In this document: positions 47,081 to 59,230 of the stretch, in pieces | Position numbering within the stretch: position 1 is the stretch's first letter | How the letters are laid out: every line of letters begins with the position of its first letter | From: Nageia nagi | Lineage: Eukaryota > Pinophyta | Assembly: GCA_050084985.1 (NCBI GenBank) | Contig: JBITNC010000001.1 | Span: forward strand, 156,984,001-157,048,000 | DNA length: 64,000 bases | Reading direction: 5' to 3' | The notes under the pieces: model-generated | Databases searched by the model: none | The model's input: only the letters and a program-made list of their open reading frames with translations | Told to the model about the DNA's origin: nothing | Made by a program: the position numbers and the translations under genes

Positions 47081-48314
47081 AGTATTAAAAATAAGGATTT
47101 TACAAATACTACATCAATATACATAGGCAATTACATGCACTTGAAAATATGATATCAATAACTAACAACATTATCTATTTGTATAAATATTTAATAACAA
47201 CATTTTTGAAATATATGAAATAAAACCAAGTTTACATGAACTATATATAATAAAATGGATTTTTAAAAGCCTTATAGATCAAAATTTTCACTTTTATTAT
47301 TAGGAAATTCTAATAATAAAATATGGATAGTAAACAATCCAATTACATCTAGGTTACTTCTTTATTCCATTATCTTTTATCAATGTTCTTACTCTTTGAA
47401 CATCATCCTAGTTGTCCACTTCAACATAAACATTTGGAAGAAGAACAAAATATGGAGCACATTTAGGCTTTAACAAAAAAATATTATTGCCATAAATTCC
47501 CCTATTCCTACATTCTTATATGATATACAAGCACTAAGAAAACACATCTACACACTTAATTTAGGTTTTATAGGTTTTTTAGCAATGAAAATCAAAGCTT
47601 TCTCAAGATATCCTACACAAAAAACTAAATTACAATGAATTATATAATAAAAATAATCTTTGAAATCCTTATAGACTAGACTTTTCATTTTTATCATTAA
47701 AGAATTTCAATAATCAAATTTGGAAAATATTTTTCTGGGTTAAATTAATTATGTTAAGCCTTTGGTTGAGATTTCATTAAGTCATGTATGTACTCCTACT
47801 TTTTGACAACCCTGATAGAAAAACTTGGTAATAGAAAAATAATTTTAATGATGTCCATAAGTGACCAAGGATATTGAATCTAAAAGTAGCAATAATATCC
47901 ATACCTTCTTCTAGAGCTCTCATGGTGGCACATTCTAGAATAATATTGAGAGAATAAGAAAGAATTAAGCACAAAACAATCTGATTCAATTAGCAAATTC
48001 AAAGTACAAGATATAAGACCTAAATGAGTAACTAATTTGAGCTCATGGAGGTTACAAAATGGACCAAAAATGAATATTATGGATTGTTCCACTCAAATCT
48101 GACCAAAAATAGCTAAATGAGAGTTACAAACATGTTATGAGATACTCTCCCATCATCCCTACAAAGTAAAAGACCTTACAACATCATGCAAGTAAGAAAA
48201 ATGTAAGGGCATTTTTAGAAACATGTAGGGTAGAAAAACCACCACAACATTTCCATAAATAGATAAAATGCGAGGGCATTTCATTCTAGCAAAATTGCAA
48301 AACTTAAATCTCCA
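47081..48314. other. Non-coding stretch, right part probably an old copia LTR
   Basis: AT-rich. The part left of 48315 should contain the 3' LTR of the relic at 48315-49826, since the PPT reads into it on minus, but its far end is not recognisable. No gene supported. Confidence 0.4.
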
Positions 48315-49826
48315 ATATACTCCCCCTTAAAGGTGGGAGAGATGACTAGGTAGCCTCTTAGCTTTACAAACTAATGTGTAAAAATGCCCTTGGTGAATAG
48401 GTCAACCATATTTTCTTTTATTTGACAATAATACAATTGACAATCTTCTTCTCAACCATGTCCTGAATGAAATGGTATTTCATATCAAAGTGTTTTGATC
48501 TAGAATGATGCACATTATTCTTGACCAGATGAAAATCACTTTGGTTATCATAGAACATAATGGTTGCACCAATTTGTTTTTCTCCAATCTCCTCTAGAAT
48601 CTTCCTCATCCACAAAACTTGGGTACTAGCATTGGTAATGGCAATGTATTCAGCTTCAATGGAGGATAAAGCAATTGTTGTTTATTTTCTAGAATACCAT
48701 GTAACAAGACTAGAACTAAGGCTAAAACAATTACCAAAAGTTTATTTTCTATCATCTATATTATTACCTTAATGATTGTTACTATATCCAAAAAGTTTTA
48801 CATGCTTATTTTTGAGGTAATGGATGAAAAAAATTTGAGTACCTTTTACATATCTCAGAATTCTATTGGCTACCTTTAAATGAATATCTAAAGGAGCACT
48901 CATGTACCTGGATACAAGTAAAATAACATGAAAAATATCAAGCTAGGAATTTGTTAAGAACATCAAACTCCCAAAAATGCTTCTATAATTATGCACATCA
49001 TCTTCAACAACTCCATCATATTTACTTAAGTGTTCTCCATGAGCAATGGGAGTGATAACAATTGTACAATCATCCATGCCAAACTTATGCAATAAATTAG
49101 TAACATACTTGGTTTGATAAATAAAAATCTATTTATCATCTTGATATACCTCCAAACTAAGAAAATAGTGCATAAGATCAATATTCTTCATTTCAAATTC
49201 TTGCATCATGGAGTTTTTGAAAGCATCATTCAATCTAGAATTGCTACCCATGTAAATAAGATCATCAACAAAAAGGTAAATCAACAAAACATCAGTACCA
49301 TCATGTTTATAATAAAGAGTTGGTTCACTTTTTCTTCTTATGAATCTAGGATTCTAAAAATACCCATCTATACAAGAGTACCAAGCTCATAGGGCTCACT
49401 TGAGGCCATACAAAGCCTTATTCAATCTGTAAACATGATGTTCTTTACCTTTCTTTTTGAAAACTTAGGGTTGAGCAACAAATACCTCTTCATCAAGGTA
49501 TCTATTCAAGAATGCAATCTTGACAGCTAAGGGTTATACCTTAGGTTTGTGAGCAACAATCGAGAAAACCATTCTGATGGTTTCTTGTCTAACAATAGGA
49601 GAAAAGATCTCCTCATAGTCTATGTTGTATCTTTGAGTGAAGCCTTTGGTCACAAGTCTATCCTTGTACCTCTCAATGGTACCATCATCATTAAACTTTA
49701 TTTTATAAACTCATTTAGAGCCTACAATCTTTTTCCCTCTTGGAAGCTCAACTATCTCCCATGTATCATTTTTCTTAATGGAGTGCATCTCCTCTTCCAT
49801 GGCCTTCATCAAAACATCATTAGTAA
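48315..49826 (-). pseudogene. Old copia relic (RT and RNase H), truncated by gypsy element 3
   Basis: Read on minus it gives RT text (MKAMEEEMHSIKKNDTWEIV at about 49740-49800, FSPIVRQETIRMV, LFVDDLIYMGSNSRL with an FVDD box) and RNase H (LSSIEAEYIAITNAS, then MFYDNQSDFHLVKNNVHHSRSKH to 48418). Many stops. A PPT TTAAGGGGGAG lies at about 48311-48321. The 5' half (gag, protease, integrase) is missing because gypsy element 3 inserted at 49827; it may lie beyond the window end. Different family from the element at 41395. Confidence 0.8.
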
Positions 49827-50674
49827 TGTTGCAGTGAAAATAAAGCTGGAATGTAGAATAACACAAAATATGAATTATTCTTAAATCTTCATTGAACCTT
49901 AAATTACATATAATAGATAAACATGTTATAATTGCAAAATGATATTGATTTTCAATTAAGACTACAATTTGCCCTTAGAAGGGACTTTTACAAATGCCAT
50001 TTGCCAAAACAAGAGTATTAGATCTCCATTGTTTTTTGTTTGCTTGCTTCTTTCCTTGATATGAACCTGTAAATCCTACACACATGCAAAAGACAATAAC
50101 ATCAAAGCATCTATGTATAACATATATTGAATTGAAACTAGCATAAAATAATAAAATGTATGAGCTTACAAGATTTTGGCAGCATTACCCTACTTTAAAA
50201 ATGGGTCAAGATTCTCTCTCATTTGCTTTGTATTAACTTGTATTTATAGATTTTGGATGGAATATTCAAGAGGCTGGTAAGAGGAAGTGAACAGCCACTG
50301 TAGGTCGTAGCTGACCCCCTCTATCCACATCATCTTGGAAAGATGAATCGTTTCAAATTTCCCTCACCATTTTGGGTTTCTTGTTCGGCTGTTGTAGAGT
50401 CATCGACATTTACCATACGAACGTCGACGATTGGCTCAAAACGCCGGTGACTGTCTTGGGTCACTAGTGATTGGGTTTTTAACTTTGTGACAATATTAAC
50501 TAACTGCCTAATAGCCAATTTTACCTAAAAAGAGTCATGTAACCACCCGTTTTGCATGTACTCGATGAGGGCTATCCAATAATAGGGTTTTTAGACCTAT
50601 TTTATATTGTTGTGAAGAGTTATGATTATTTTTATGTTTACTAGTTAAGAAGGGGACATTTTTAGGTGTCTACA
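49827..50674 (-). repeat. 3' LTR of gypsy element 3
   Basis: 848 bp. On minus it starts TGTAGACACCTAAAAATG right after a purine-rich tract and ends CACTGCAACA against copia relic sequence. A TATAAATA box (minus) lies at 50241-50248, placing U3 at roughly 50674-50215. The left boundary rests on the switch to copia coding text and a TG/CA end, not on a second LTR. Confidence 0.7.
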
Positions 50675-50691
50675 TTTTGCCCCTTTTTGAA
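50675..50691 (-). other. Polypurine tract of element 3
   Basis: Minus-strand TTCAAAAAGGGGCAAAA immediately upstream of the LTR start; it primes plus-strand DNA synthesis in gypsy elements. Confidence 0.75.
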
Positions 50692-51384
50692 TTATCAACC
50701 GAAAAATGTGGTTGATAATTTCAAAAACATAGGATGGGGAGCTTTGTTGCTCTATCATTTGTTGTTGCTTTTTTATGATATAGAATTTTGACTTAATTTC
50801 TTAGATGAATCAAAATTATGATAAAATGTGTTTTCATTTTACATTTGATGTAGTTTTGAAAACAAATTTAAATATACTTCAGAAGTGACTATTTTCGGTA
50901 TGTGTTGAGCTTGTGTGACAGTTACATGACATTTCTGTTATGTCATTTTGCATGTTTTAGCGTACATGTACCGTATAAGTCCTCTTTAGTATATGAGTTT
51001 GATGGTGTTGTCCTTTATGTCCCGACAACAGGGTTTCAAGATGATCTCCTGTAATAATGATACATCACATCTTATCGTATTTTGATTTTCTCAACCAATT
51101 TGAGGTTATTTTGAAAAAAATTTAACATTCTCATGGCTATTTCTAAACATGATGTTTTACTTTCAATCGCCGACGTTTAGTGGCAATCATCGACATTCGT
51201 CTTAGAGTCACCGATGTTTATATACAGTCATCGGCATCCGTCTCCAAGTCACCGGATGTTTAAAATTTTTTTATTTTATTTTTTCTTATTCACTACTTTT
51301 TACCTGTCACTTTCATTATCAGCCAGCACAAGTTTCCCTTGCAATCTCGTTGATTTCTAGCTGTTGATATTCTCTATGATCACC
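50692..51384 (+). promoter_or_regulatory. Upstream region of the antisense PMD gene
   Basis: Lies between the element 3 PPT and the PMD start codon, so it should hold the antisense promoter if one exists. 51165-51260 carries repeated CGACG/ATCGACATTCG/CACCGATG words that also occur in the LTR U3 and the PMD intron. No clear TATA box. Confidence 0.35.
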
Positions 51385-53801
51385 ATGCCTCCACATAGAC
51401 GCTCCACTGGACGTTCTCGACCTATCCGGGAAGAGGTAGGGTTTTAAAATCACTTTCTTTTCTATTTTTCATTTATAGCTTGTAATTTAACTATTTAATC
51501 CCAAAATTGAAACTGTGAATGCCATTTAAACATCATTTTGATTGTTTTTACCGGATGAATTTTGTAAATCCTGCTTTTATTTGTGTTTTTTGTGAAATTT
51601 TTCATAATCTGGCCTCGATTACTGACCTAGGCCGAATGGGTGACAGATTTGTCGATGTTTGGAATGCGAACGTCGATGATTGAGTCTTGCCTACTTGAAA
51701 CACCAGCGTTTCAATATGAAATGCCAATTTTCTCTTCTTCCTTTTTTTTTTAGCTGAACCCTTTTTAACATTATACAGGTTCGTGATGTCTTTGAGCCTC
51801 GAGGTAGATATCCCTCGATTCTACAAGAGGGTAGAGATCTTTAGGTCCAGCCGATCATACCTTTTTTAGATCCATCAATTTTGGAGTGGGTCCACACATG
51901 GGCCGCATTCATTGGGAGTACCCTTTATTGGTTGCATTGTTAGATAGATGGGATGTAGTGACATGCACTTTTCATCTTTTGATTGGGGAGATGATCATTA
52001 CAATAGAGGACATACATAGATTATATAGACTCCCCATTCATGGATAGTAGATTTCACCTGTAGTAGATAGGACAGGAGCTTTACCCGCTATTTCTTATTT
52101 ATATGGGGCCACTCGGGTTGATACTATTGTTTCAGAGATTATTTCAGGTGGTATCTGATATTACCAATACTGGCTAGAGGATTAGCAGGGGACGATTCAT
52201 TTTTCATATTTGATGGGTTTGGTACAGTTTAGCTCTCCTTGATACTAGTAGTGGGAGATTTCTATGGTTGTTATTGCCCGTTATTATGGATATGATGTAG
52301 CATGGTACGGTATATGCTTGGGCACCCACATTATTAGCTCAGATTTATAGGGAGCTATTCTTTTATTCATAGGGGCATAGGGCCTCTTTATCAGTTACTA
52401 TCACATTACAGGCATGGGCTTATGAGCATATAGCTGTAGCTCATCCTCCAGGGTTACTGATACCGAGGTTTTGTAGTCACTTAGATTATGAGGCAAGCAT
52501 AGTTCGATGGTGTGATGATTTTTATATTCAACCATTGTATGGAGTTCATCGAGATGTGAGCTATTATCGCTACATGCTTAGTCACTTGATTCCAGATCAA
52601 GTGAGATTCAGACCTTACCGCTTGTATCCCATCTGGAGAGAGCTCACAGCTGAGCTTACTGGTATTCGGTAGCCACATGTTTTGAGTAGTCATCGAGCTG
52701 ATTTTTTGGAGTACTTTCATTTTGAGTGAGTGCATCGTTAGTTCAGTTTAGTTTAGGATGTACTTGCCCTAGCAGTGCCATATCAACGTGAGGGCACCAT
52801 TTCAGCAGAGGGTGTGCAGCCATTAGTTTATGCAGAGCTGGATCCTACTCAGGAGTAGGGGCCATTAGAGGATGATATTGAAGAGGATGATGTAGGGGTG
52901 TCTGAGGCCTTTAGGTCCTGGTGAGAGGAGGGAGATGATGTCCCAGAGGGTAGATTGGAGGGTCGATGCATTCGTAGGCCCATCGATGTTGATGCAGAGT
53001 TGGGTTGCAGTAGCAAGAGGGGGAGAGGTAGGCGAGGAGCCTACAGGAGCAGAGGCTACAAGAGAGGAGGCTGCTGGTAAGGAGGTTATGGTGGATGCTC
53101 CTAAGGAGTTAGCTCCTGAGGAGGAGGCTACGGGTGTAGGTGAGGAGGGAGCTACCCCAAAGGTTACACGTAGAGTCGAGGAGGCTCCTGCTACATAGGT
53201 TCCTAACATTGATACTTTGCTAGGGGACATTAATGAGTTGAGACACCAGCTGGCACAGGCCCACTCATGTATGTATAGATACAGGGCTAAGCAAGATAGG
53301 TATAGACATGAGAGGGATGAGGCTCGTTCCTCTTTATAGGGAGCTCAGGCTCAGTAGTTGGGAGCAACCTCTACTTCCGAAGGAGGTCCTTTAGTTGTCC
53401 ATCATGGTATTTATCAGCAGCAAGATTTTTATAGTGGTATAGTACAATCATGGCTGATAGGTGTTCTAACTTTTACTTCGGGGGCTCAGTATCCTATACC
53501 TCTAGATACTTATATGCCTATAGATATTTTAGTGTATTAGACAGGTAGCAATGCACAGGGCATAGTTAGATCCCCAAGCAAGACTCAGAGATCATGAGGT
53601 CTATCTAGCAGGAGTGGTACACCTTGGGCATCTCCTTTAGGGGCTGTTAGTTCATTTGAGTTGCAAAGAGCTCAACATCCAGGTAGTCCTACAAGCTCTA
53701 TAGGCACTACTCCTCCAGGTTAGGGTACCGGAGAGACTAGTAGACGATAGAGGCGATCGAGTAGTCCTAACGGACAAGGTAGTGGTTGGGGTAGTCCTTG
53801 A
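51385..53801 (+). pseudogene. Plant mobile domain (PMD) gene, antisense inside element 3, with an intron
   Basis: ATG at 51385 in a CACCATGCC context starts a 17-codon basic exon (MPPHRRSTGRSRPIREE) ending at a GTAGGG donor. A 343 bp intron (51436-51778) ends in a polypyrimidine tract and ACAG. Exon 2 shows PMD text: LLVALLDRWD, CTFHLLIGEMIITIEDIHRLYRLPIHG (about 51950-52045), VYAWAPTLLAQIYREL (about 52310-52360) and WAYEHIAVAHPP (about 52410-52450). An acidic Glu/Ala-rich stretch (52990-53190), a short coiled coil (LRHQLAQ...RHERDEARS) and a Ser/Gly-rich tail follow, to TGA near 53799. Several frame changes and stops make it inactive. PMD proteins occur in plant host MAIN-like genes and as passengers in transposons; its place between PPT and pol of a Tat-like element matches reported antisense additional ORFs. 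Function in the element is unknown. Confidence 0.72.
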
Positions 53802-54342
53802 GGATACCCTTTTTCATGATGTCATTTTATATACTTATTAGGTTATTGGACCCTTGTATTTTATTGTATGATTCATGATGTTATGATGACCTTTTGATGG
53901 ACTATGATGATGTATATATAGATAGATAGATCTTTGATATTTATGATACTTGTATGATTCTAATGCATGAGCTTTCATTCTATATATAGATTTATGATAA
54001 AATAGGTATGATGTGTTGTTATGTAGATCATGATTGTCTTTTAATTACTTGATGATGAATAGATGTTAATGATATATGTAATTTTTGAAATGTATGATGT
54101 ATAGATATAATTATAGAATGTATAATGTATAATGATGAAATATATAACATATATCAACAAATGGGTATTGATGATGTTATTATTCTCAAAATTAAGTTAA
54201 TAATAAGTACGATTATAATTGCTATAATCAATAAATCCAATTGATAATTTTAATAAGTAAAGTTATTTAAGGACATATTTTATTATATTTTTGCAGAATC
54301 AGATGCATCATCTTCCATACTTGGCAATTTCACAATAAACTT

Positions 54343-54612
54343 CTTGACATGACAAACTAGTGACCTATGGATGTAAATGAACATTAACTTTATCCTGGTC
54401 AGGGGAACAATAAATAATCATTCCTATTCTTTCCAAATAAAAGCAATTTTAATAATGTTCAAAGGTAATAGGTAATAGTAAAAATGGCTTGACATGACAC
54501 ACTAGTGACTTATGGATGTAAATGAACATTAACTTTATCTTGGTCAGGGGAACAATAAATAATCATTCCTATCCTTTCCAAAGAAAAGCAATTTTAATAA
54601 TGTTCAAGGGTA
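54343..54612. repeat. Direct repeat, about 125 bp units, period 145 bp
   Basis: CTTGACATGACA starts at 54343 and 54488. The copies are nearly identical through AATTTTAATAATGTTCAA. A spacer of about 20 bases separates them. Confidence 0.85.
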
Positions 54613-55093
54613 GTGATATTTTCAAAAGGAATGGGTTTAACAAAATGACACACATGATTCTAAACACAAAACACATTACGAACTATGACAAAAGATTAGG
54701 TGATTTTAGATTAATAACCAAGTTATGATAACATCTACCTCATCTTTCTTTATCTCAAGATTTAACAACCTAAGATGATATCAAACAATATTGTTATATG
54801 TTGATAAAAATTCTACAAACTCCAGTGTATGTAGTGAGATTCATTCCCCTTCTTAGATCATTTGAGATGAAATATCCTAGAGACATCAATAAGCTAGTCT
54901 ATCTGTATGAAACGTATAGAGGTCCATAGGAAAGAAGGTCGCTAACCAAAATGGACATATCACCACTCGTAAGGTATGCCTCATTACCAGATAGGCATCC
55001 ATAGCCCTGATGAGGAATAACCCCTCGATCCCGCTACAACCTTGCTCTACTACTAGTCAGGCGTCTATAGCCCCGGTAGAGGATATTGTAATC

Positions 55094-55190
55094 ACCCAAG
55101 AATCATTGATATAATATAGCCATTCTTTTTTTTTTTTTCATCTCTTCTTCTTTTTCTCTTTTTTTTTTCATTATCAAATGATTCTTGGGT
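55094..55190. repeat. Hairpin flanking a polypyrimidine tract
   Basis: ACCCAAGAATCATTGATA (55094-55111) is mirrored by TTATCAAATGATTCTTGGGT (55171-55190). The loop of about 60 bases is almost pure T/C on plus (purine on minus). Confidence 0.7.
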
Positions 55191-55590
55191 TTGGAATGAA
55201 GCAAATAATAGGATAGACGCATAACTTTCACTCTTAATGTCTCTTAGAATGATTTCATTCAAATTCTCTTAGAATTTTTTAATGTTGTAAGTGCTTGGAG
55301 TTTATGGATTTTCTTTCAAACATAAACTTTATGTTTTTCTATCATCTGTGGTATATCATTTCTTTAAAAAAGAAAAGACAAGGTGAATGTAGTGATAACA
55401 AGGAGATTATTCTAAAATGACCTTTTCACACATTACACGTTTACTGGATAATCACATTTACAATGACATACAACATATATTCACATCATACAAGGGTAGG
55501 GCACCCAATTGCCAAGTAACCTCTAGATGTTTCCATCTAGGTAGATTTTATAGTTTTATAATTTTTATGTGTTTTATAGTTTTCAATTTT

Positions 55591-56850
55591 TTAGGGTTTT
55601 ATAAAATTTTTTTTAAGGATTTTATAATTTTTTCTAGGGAATCTATTCATGATGCATTCAAATCGAGTTTGGACTGCATCAGGATTGAATGAACAATGTG
55701 TAGAACTAAACAAAAAACTAAAATCCAATACCACTTGATTATGATACATTTCTGGAATACAATAATCTAAGTGTTCGAATGTTACAGTTTGAGTGATAGA
55801 AATGATTCGTTCTCGATATTTTAAAGTTAGGTTGTGAGTATAATCAACTATTATTTTGGGCTTTTCTATAGGCCACAGAAGATAGAAATATATCATTAAA
55901 TCATATTCTGAGCTAGGAGAAGACCATAACTCAAATGCGTTGATACAAACAATGACTTGATATCCATTTACTTTGACATCCCAGCCATAAGATTCACATG
56001 CATCATAGAATGTCAAGGCCATTTTTTGTTGTATTTCAAGAGGCATGGAAAAGATATTTGAATACAAAAGAGTTGGAGCATTACGAATAACTTTCATAAA
56101 GATATCTTTGTCATACCTACTTTCAAACTCCAGAAGATAACTTCCATTATTCCACACTCTATGTTCTTTTGATAATTTTTCGATAATCTCATTTCTAACC
56201 CTTATTTGATTCATCGTTGTAAGTTCGGTAATACGATAAGCTTGCCTTTCTTCCAACTTTCATTTTCGAATTATGTGTTGCATTTGTATGCAAGAAAATC
56301 TATGAATTTGCCTACAGTATTGTTGTGATGTTCTAGGAGGAAAAGCCACAAAAGTATTTGAAAAATCATAAATCACCCTTTTATGAGGTAAATAATGTAA
56401 AATTTCATCCATCCATTCTAGGCTTTTGGTTAATTGTTTAACGTATTTCTACCTAGCTAAAAGGAGTGAATACTCAGTTAATTGGCAATTTATAATGATT
56501 CTCGGTATTCCATAGGGCCATTATAGGCAGAAAACTGTTATTTCTTGTGATATTCTTTCCATATGGGTGAAATAGATTTATGGATCTAAAATAATGCTTA
56601 CTTCGTATCCACAAAAAGTGACTTCCCAATCATTATTTCTACCACAAAACATATGATATGTTCTTTCATACTGTTCATCAATAGTTAATTGTAAATAATT
56701 TAAGAGATTAATATCAAATCCATGTTTTAAATATGTCAATGCTAAGTCACCTGGATATCTTGGTGGTGGAAATCGTACTTGTGGTGGCATTATGCTACCT
56801 TTAGCAGATTCCTTTGCCAGATTCATTCTTTCTGTTTTAATCATTAACAC
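55591..56850 (-). pseudogene. Sense ORF3 of element 3, novel internally duplicated protein
   Basis: Starts about 100 bases after the end of integrase, in sense orientation, at an env-like position. One frame runs from ATG at 56850 to a stop at 55591 (about 420 codons), with a few internal stops between 56580 and 56256 and no frameshift. Two similar units are visible. Each has W-[ED]-V..GY-x-V-x-I, then L-x-WP-x3-P-[RK]-II, then a D-F-S segment near its end. The first unit is near 56680-56330, the second near 55960-55680. A PPxxRFPPPRYP stretch precedes unit 1. No signal peptide or membrane segment is evident, so it is not an obvious envelope protein. No known family was recognised. Confidence 0.6.
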
Positions 56851-56954
56851 TTGACAAATATCGATACTTTTATTTATTTATCAATTTAACAATAAAATAA
56901 AATGAAATAAAACTAATATACACATTATCATTTTTTATCATTTTTATGTATAGA

Positions 56955-58075
56955 AGGGTCAAAGATGCATGATATTTATAGGTTCATGCTCTTCATTTCC
57001 TTCTAAGTCTGATAGATGATAAGTTCCTTTGCCGAATTTTTTTTTAATGATATATGGTCCTAACCAATTCGGAGCAAACTTATCTCTAAGCTATTGTTCT
57101 ATTCGTGAAGTTTGTTGATTTTCTTTTAAAACTAAATCACCTATTTTGAACTCACGAATTAAAGCCCTTTTATCAAAAGCTCATTTTATCCTCTTCTAAT
57201 AAACTCACATATGCTCTAAAGCATTAATACGTTTTTCATCTAAAAGTAACAATTGATCTAAGCGAGTTTGTCTTGCTTCTTCATCGGAATTTTGCTCACT
57301 TAGATTTACTCTAAGGGATGGTATCTCAATTTCTATGGGTAGGATGGCTTCTGTTCCATATACTGAAGAGAATGGTGTTGCCCCAATAGGGGTGCGTACA
57401 CTGGTACGATAATCCCATAAGGCCTTTGATATTTGCATATGCCAATCTCTATGAGAATCATTTACTATTTTTGCTAAGATGTTCCAAATAGTCTTATTAG
57501 TAACTTCTGTCTGTCCATTACCTTGCGGATAATATGGAGTGGAAAAACTTTGGTTAATTTTATACTTGTCACATATTCGTTTTACCTCCTTATTTTTAAA
57601 ATTTTTTCCATTATCCGTAATTAATTAGTTCGGTATGCCGAATCTACATATAATATAACTTTCTATAAATTTTGCAATTTTTGAACCAGTAGTGGAAGTC
57701 ATAGGAATTACCTCTACCCATTTAGTAAAATATTCAATTGCTGTGATGATGAACTTGTGTCCACTAGAAGACATAGGTGTAATTTTCCCTATTAAATCTA
57801 ATGCCCATTTAGAGAATGGCCAAAGTGATTGTATAGGATGTAGTTCTTGAGATGGTTATGAAAATAAATGAGCATATTGTTGACATTTAAAACATTTTTT
57901 AACATATTCACAACAATCCTTTTCCATAGTAGGCCAATAATACCCCATTCGAATTAATCATTTTACAATCGTAGCACCATTGAAATGTCCTCCGCATGCT
58001 CCATCATGTGCGGAGGATATAGCTTTTTTAATATCATTACATTCAAGACATCTGAGTAAAATACCGTTGAAATTT
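56955..58075 (-). pseudogene. Integrase of gypsy element 3
   Basis: Order on minus: zinc finger HDGACGGHFNG...CFKCQ (58020-57870); DDE core with ALDLIGKITP, LITDNGKNF and GNGQTEVTNK (all three acids present); ALWDYRTSVRTPIGATPF; then the GPY motif NWLGPYIIKKKF near 57040. Stops interrupt (one before LITDNG). There is no chromodomain. It ends about 100 bases before ORF3, in the same frame. Confidence 0.85.
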
Positions 58076-58131
58076 TATCGATGCAAGATATCCCCTATCA
58101 AACAATATTTAGTTGCTTTGATTTCAAATGC

Positions 58132-58760
58132 TCATCGTGATGATTTATTAAGGTCTGTATGAAGAGTTCCAAATTTTAAAAAATCTATCAATTCCTTGTA
58201 CCAATTATCTTTATCAGTTACATCAATACTTAACACACTTTTTTCTTCATCTTCCTGTTGTAATGATGATTGAGACAATTGAATTATTTCAACTTGAATT
58301 GAAGATTTTTTAGGATCCTCTGGGATAAGAGATCCAATAGAAGCCATAGCATCTGCAAATCTATTAGATGATCTTGGTGCCGCTTCTATACTAAATCGAT
58401 CAAAAGATTTTAATAATTCTTCAACTAACGCTTTATACTTTTGAAGTAAAGGTTCTTTACATTGATAGATTTCTTTCACTTGATTTACGATGAGTAAAGA
58501 ATCCCCAATAATCTTAATTCTTTTAAGTTTTAATTTAATCATAGTTTTTAATGCTAATATCAAAGCTTCGTATTCCGCATTATTATTAGTACAAGGAAAT
58601 TTTAATTTAAATGAATATGGTATAGGGATCCCTTGTGGGGTTATAAATATGACACCTGCTCCACCACCTTGTTCACATCAGGAACCATCAAAGTGTATTA
58701 TCATATCCCAATCGTCTTCAGGTTCTATAGGTATTTTAATTTCATCTAGTTGAAACACCC
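58132..58760 (-). pseudogene. Extra RNase H (RVT_3/aRH type) of element 3
   Basis: Lies between the ordinary RNase H and integrase. D-E-D-D residues are seen in IHFDGS (about 58690), NNAEYEALILALK (about 58580-58540), IIGDSLLIVNQV (about 58500) and NRFADAMAS (about 58365). A stop follows the first motif. The acidic tail to 58132 links to integrase. This position is the standard Tat arrangement, in contrast to element 1. Confidence 0.78.
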
Positions 58761-59230
58761 CATCATCAGGTAATTCAATGACAAGGGGTTTGTCATCATG
58801 CAATGGAGCATCAGCGAGATAATTAGTAATTACTTATCCTTTTATTAACTTTTGTCTAATAAAATGTAAATCAAATTCGGTTAAATGCATTATCCACTTT
58901 ACAGTTCTTGAATTTTGATATGTTTTATTTATCATATATTTCAACGGATCCATTTTAGAGATGACGTATGTTGTATGATTAAGCATATAATGTCAGAGTT
59001 TTTTAGTAGCAAAAACAATAGCAAGACATAATTTTTCCAAATATATGTACTTAATCTCGTAGCTCACTAGGGTTCTACTCAGATAATATATAGCTTGCTC
59101 TTTATTATGCTCATTCTTTTGAGCAAGCATTGTTCCTAAAGCACTTTCAGTAGCAGAGATATATAACAAAAAGGGTACATCTTTTCTTGATGGACTTAAG
59201 ACAGTAGGTGATAATAAATATCTTTTAATT
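58761..59230 (-). pseudogene. RNase H (gypsy type) of element 3
   Basis: Follows RT after a frameshift near 59280 in a T-run. Motifs include PFLLYISATESALGTMLAQ, AIYYLSRTL and KLCLAIVFATKKL. Stops are scattered. Confidence 0.7.

Larger units (their letters stand above)
53802..55590. other. Non-coding spacer between the PMD gene and ORF3
   Basis: AT-rich. It holds a two-copy direct repeat (54343-54612), a GC-richer segment of duplicated GTC/AGGCATC..TAGCCC text at 54980-55075, and a pyrimidine-tract hairpin at 55094-55190. No gene supported. Confidence 0.5.

Noticed and set aside
52865-53230. 121-codon Ala/Ser-rich frame on minus
   Set aside because: Antisense to the acidic segment of the PMD gene; composition explains it.
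51385-53801. Functional host MAIN-like gene
   Set aside because: Several stops and frame changes, and it lies between the PPT and ORF3 of a retroelement.
55591-56850. Envelope gene
   Set aside because: No signal peptide, membrane span or cysteine pattern; only the position is env-like.
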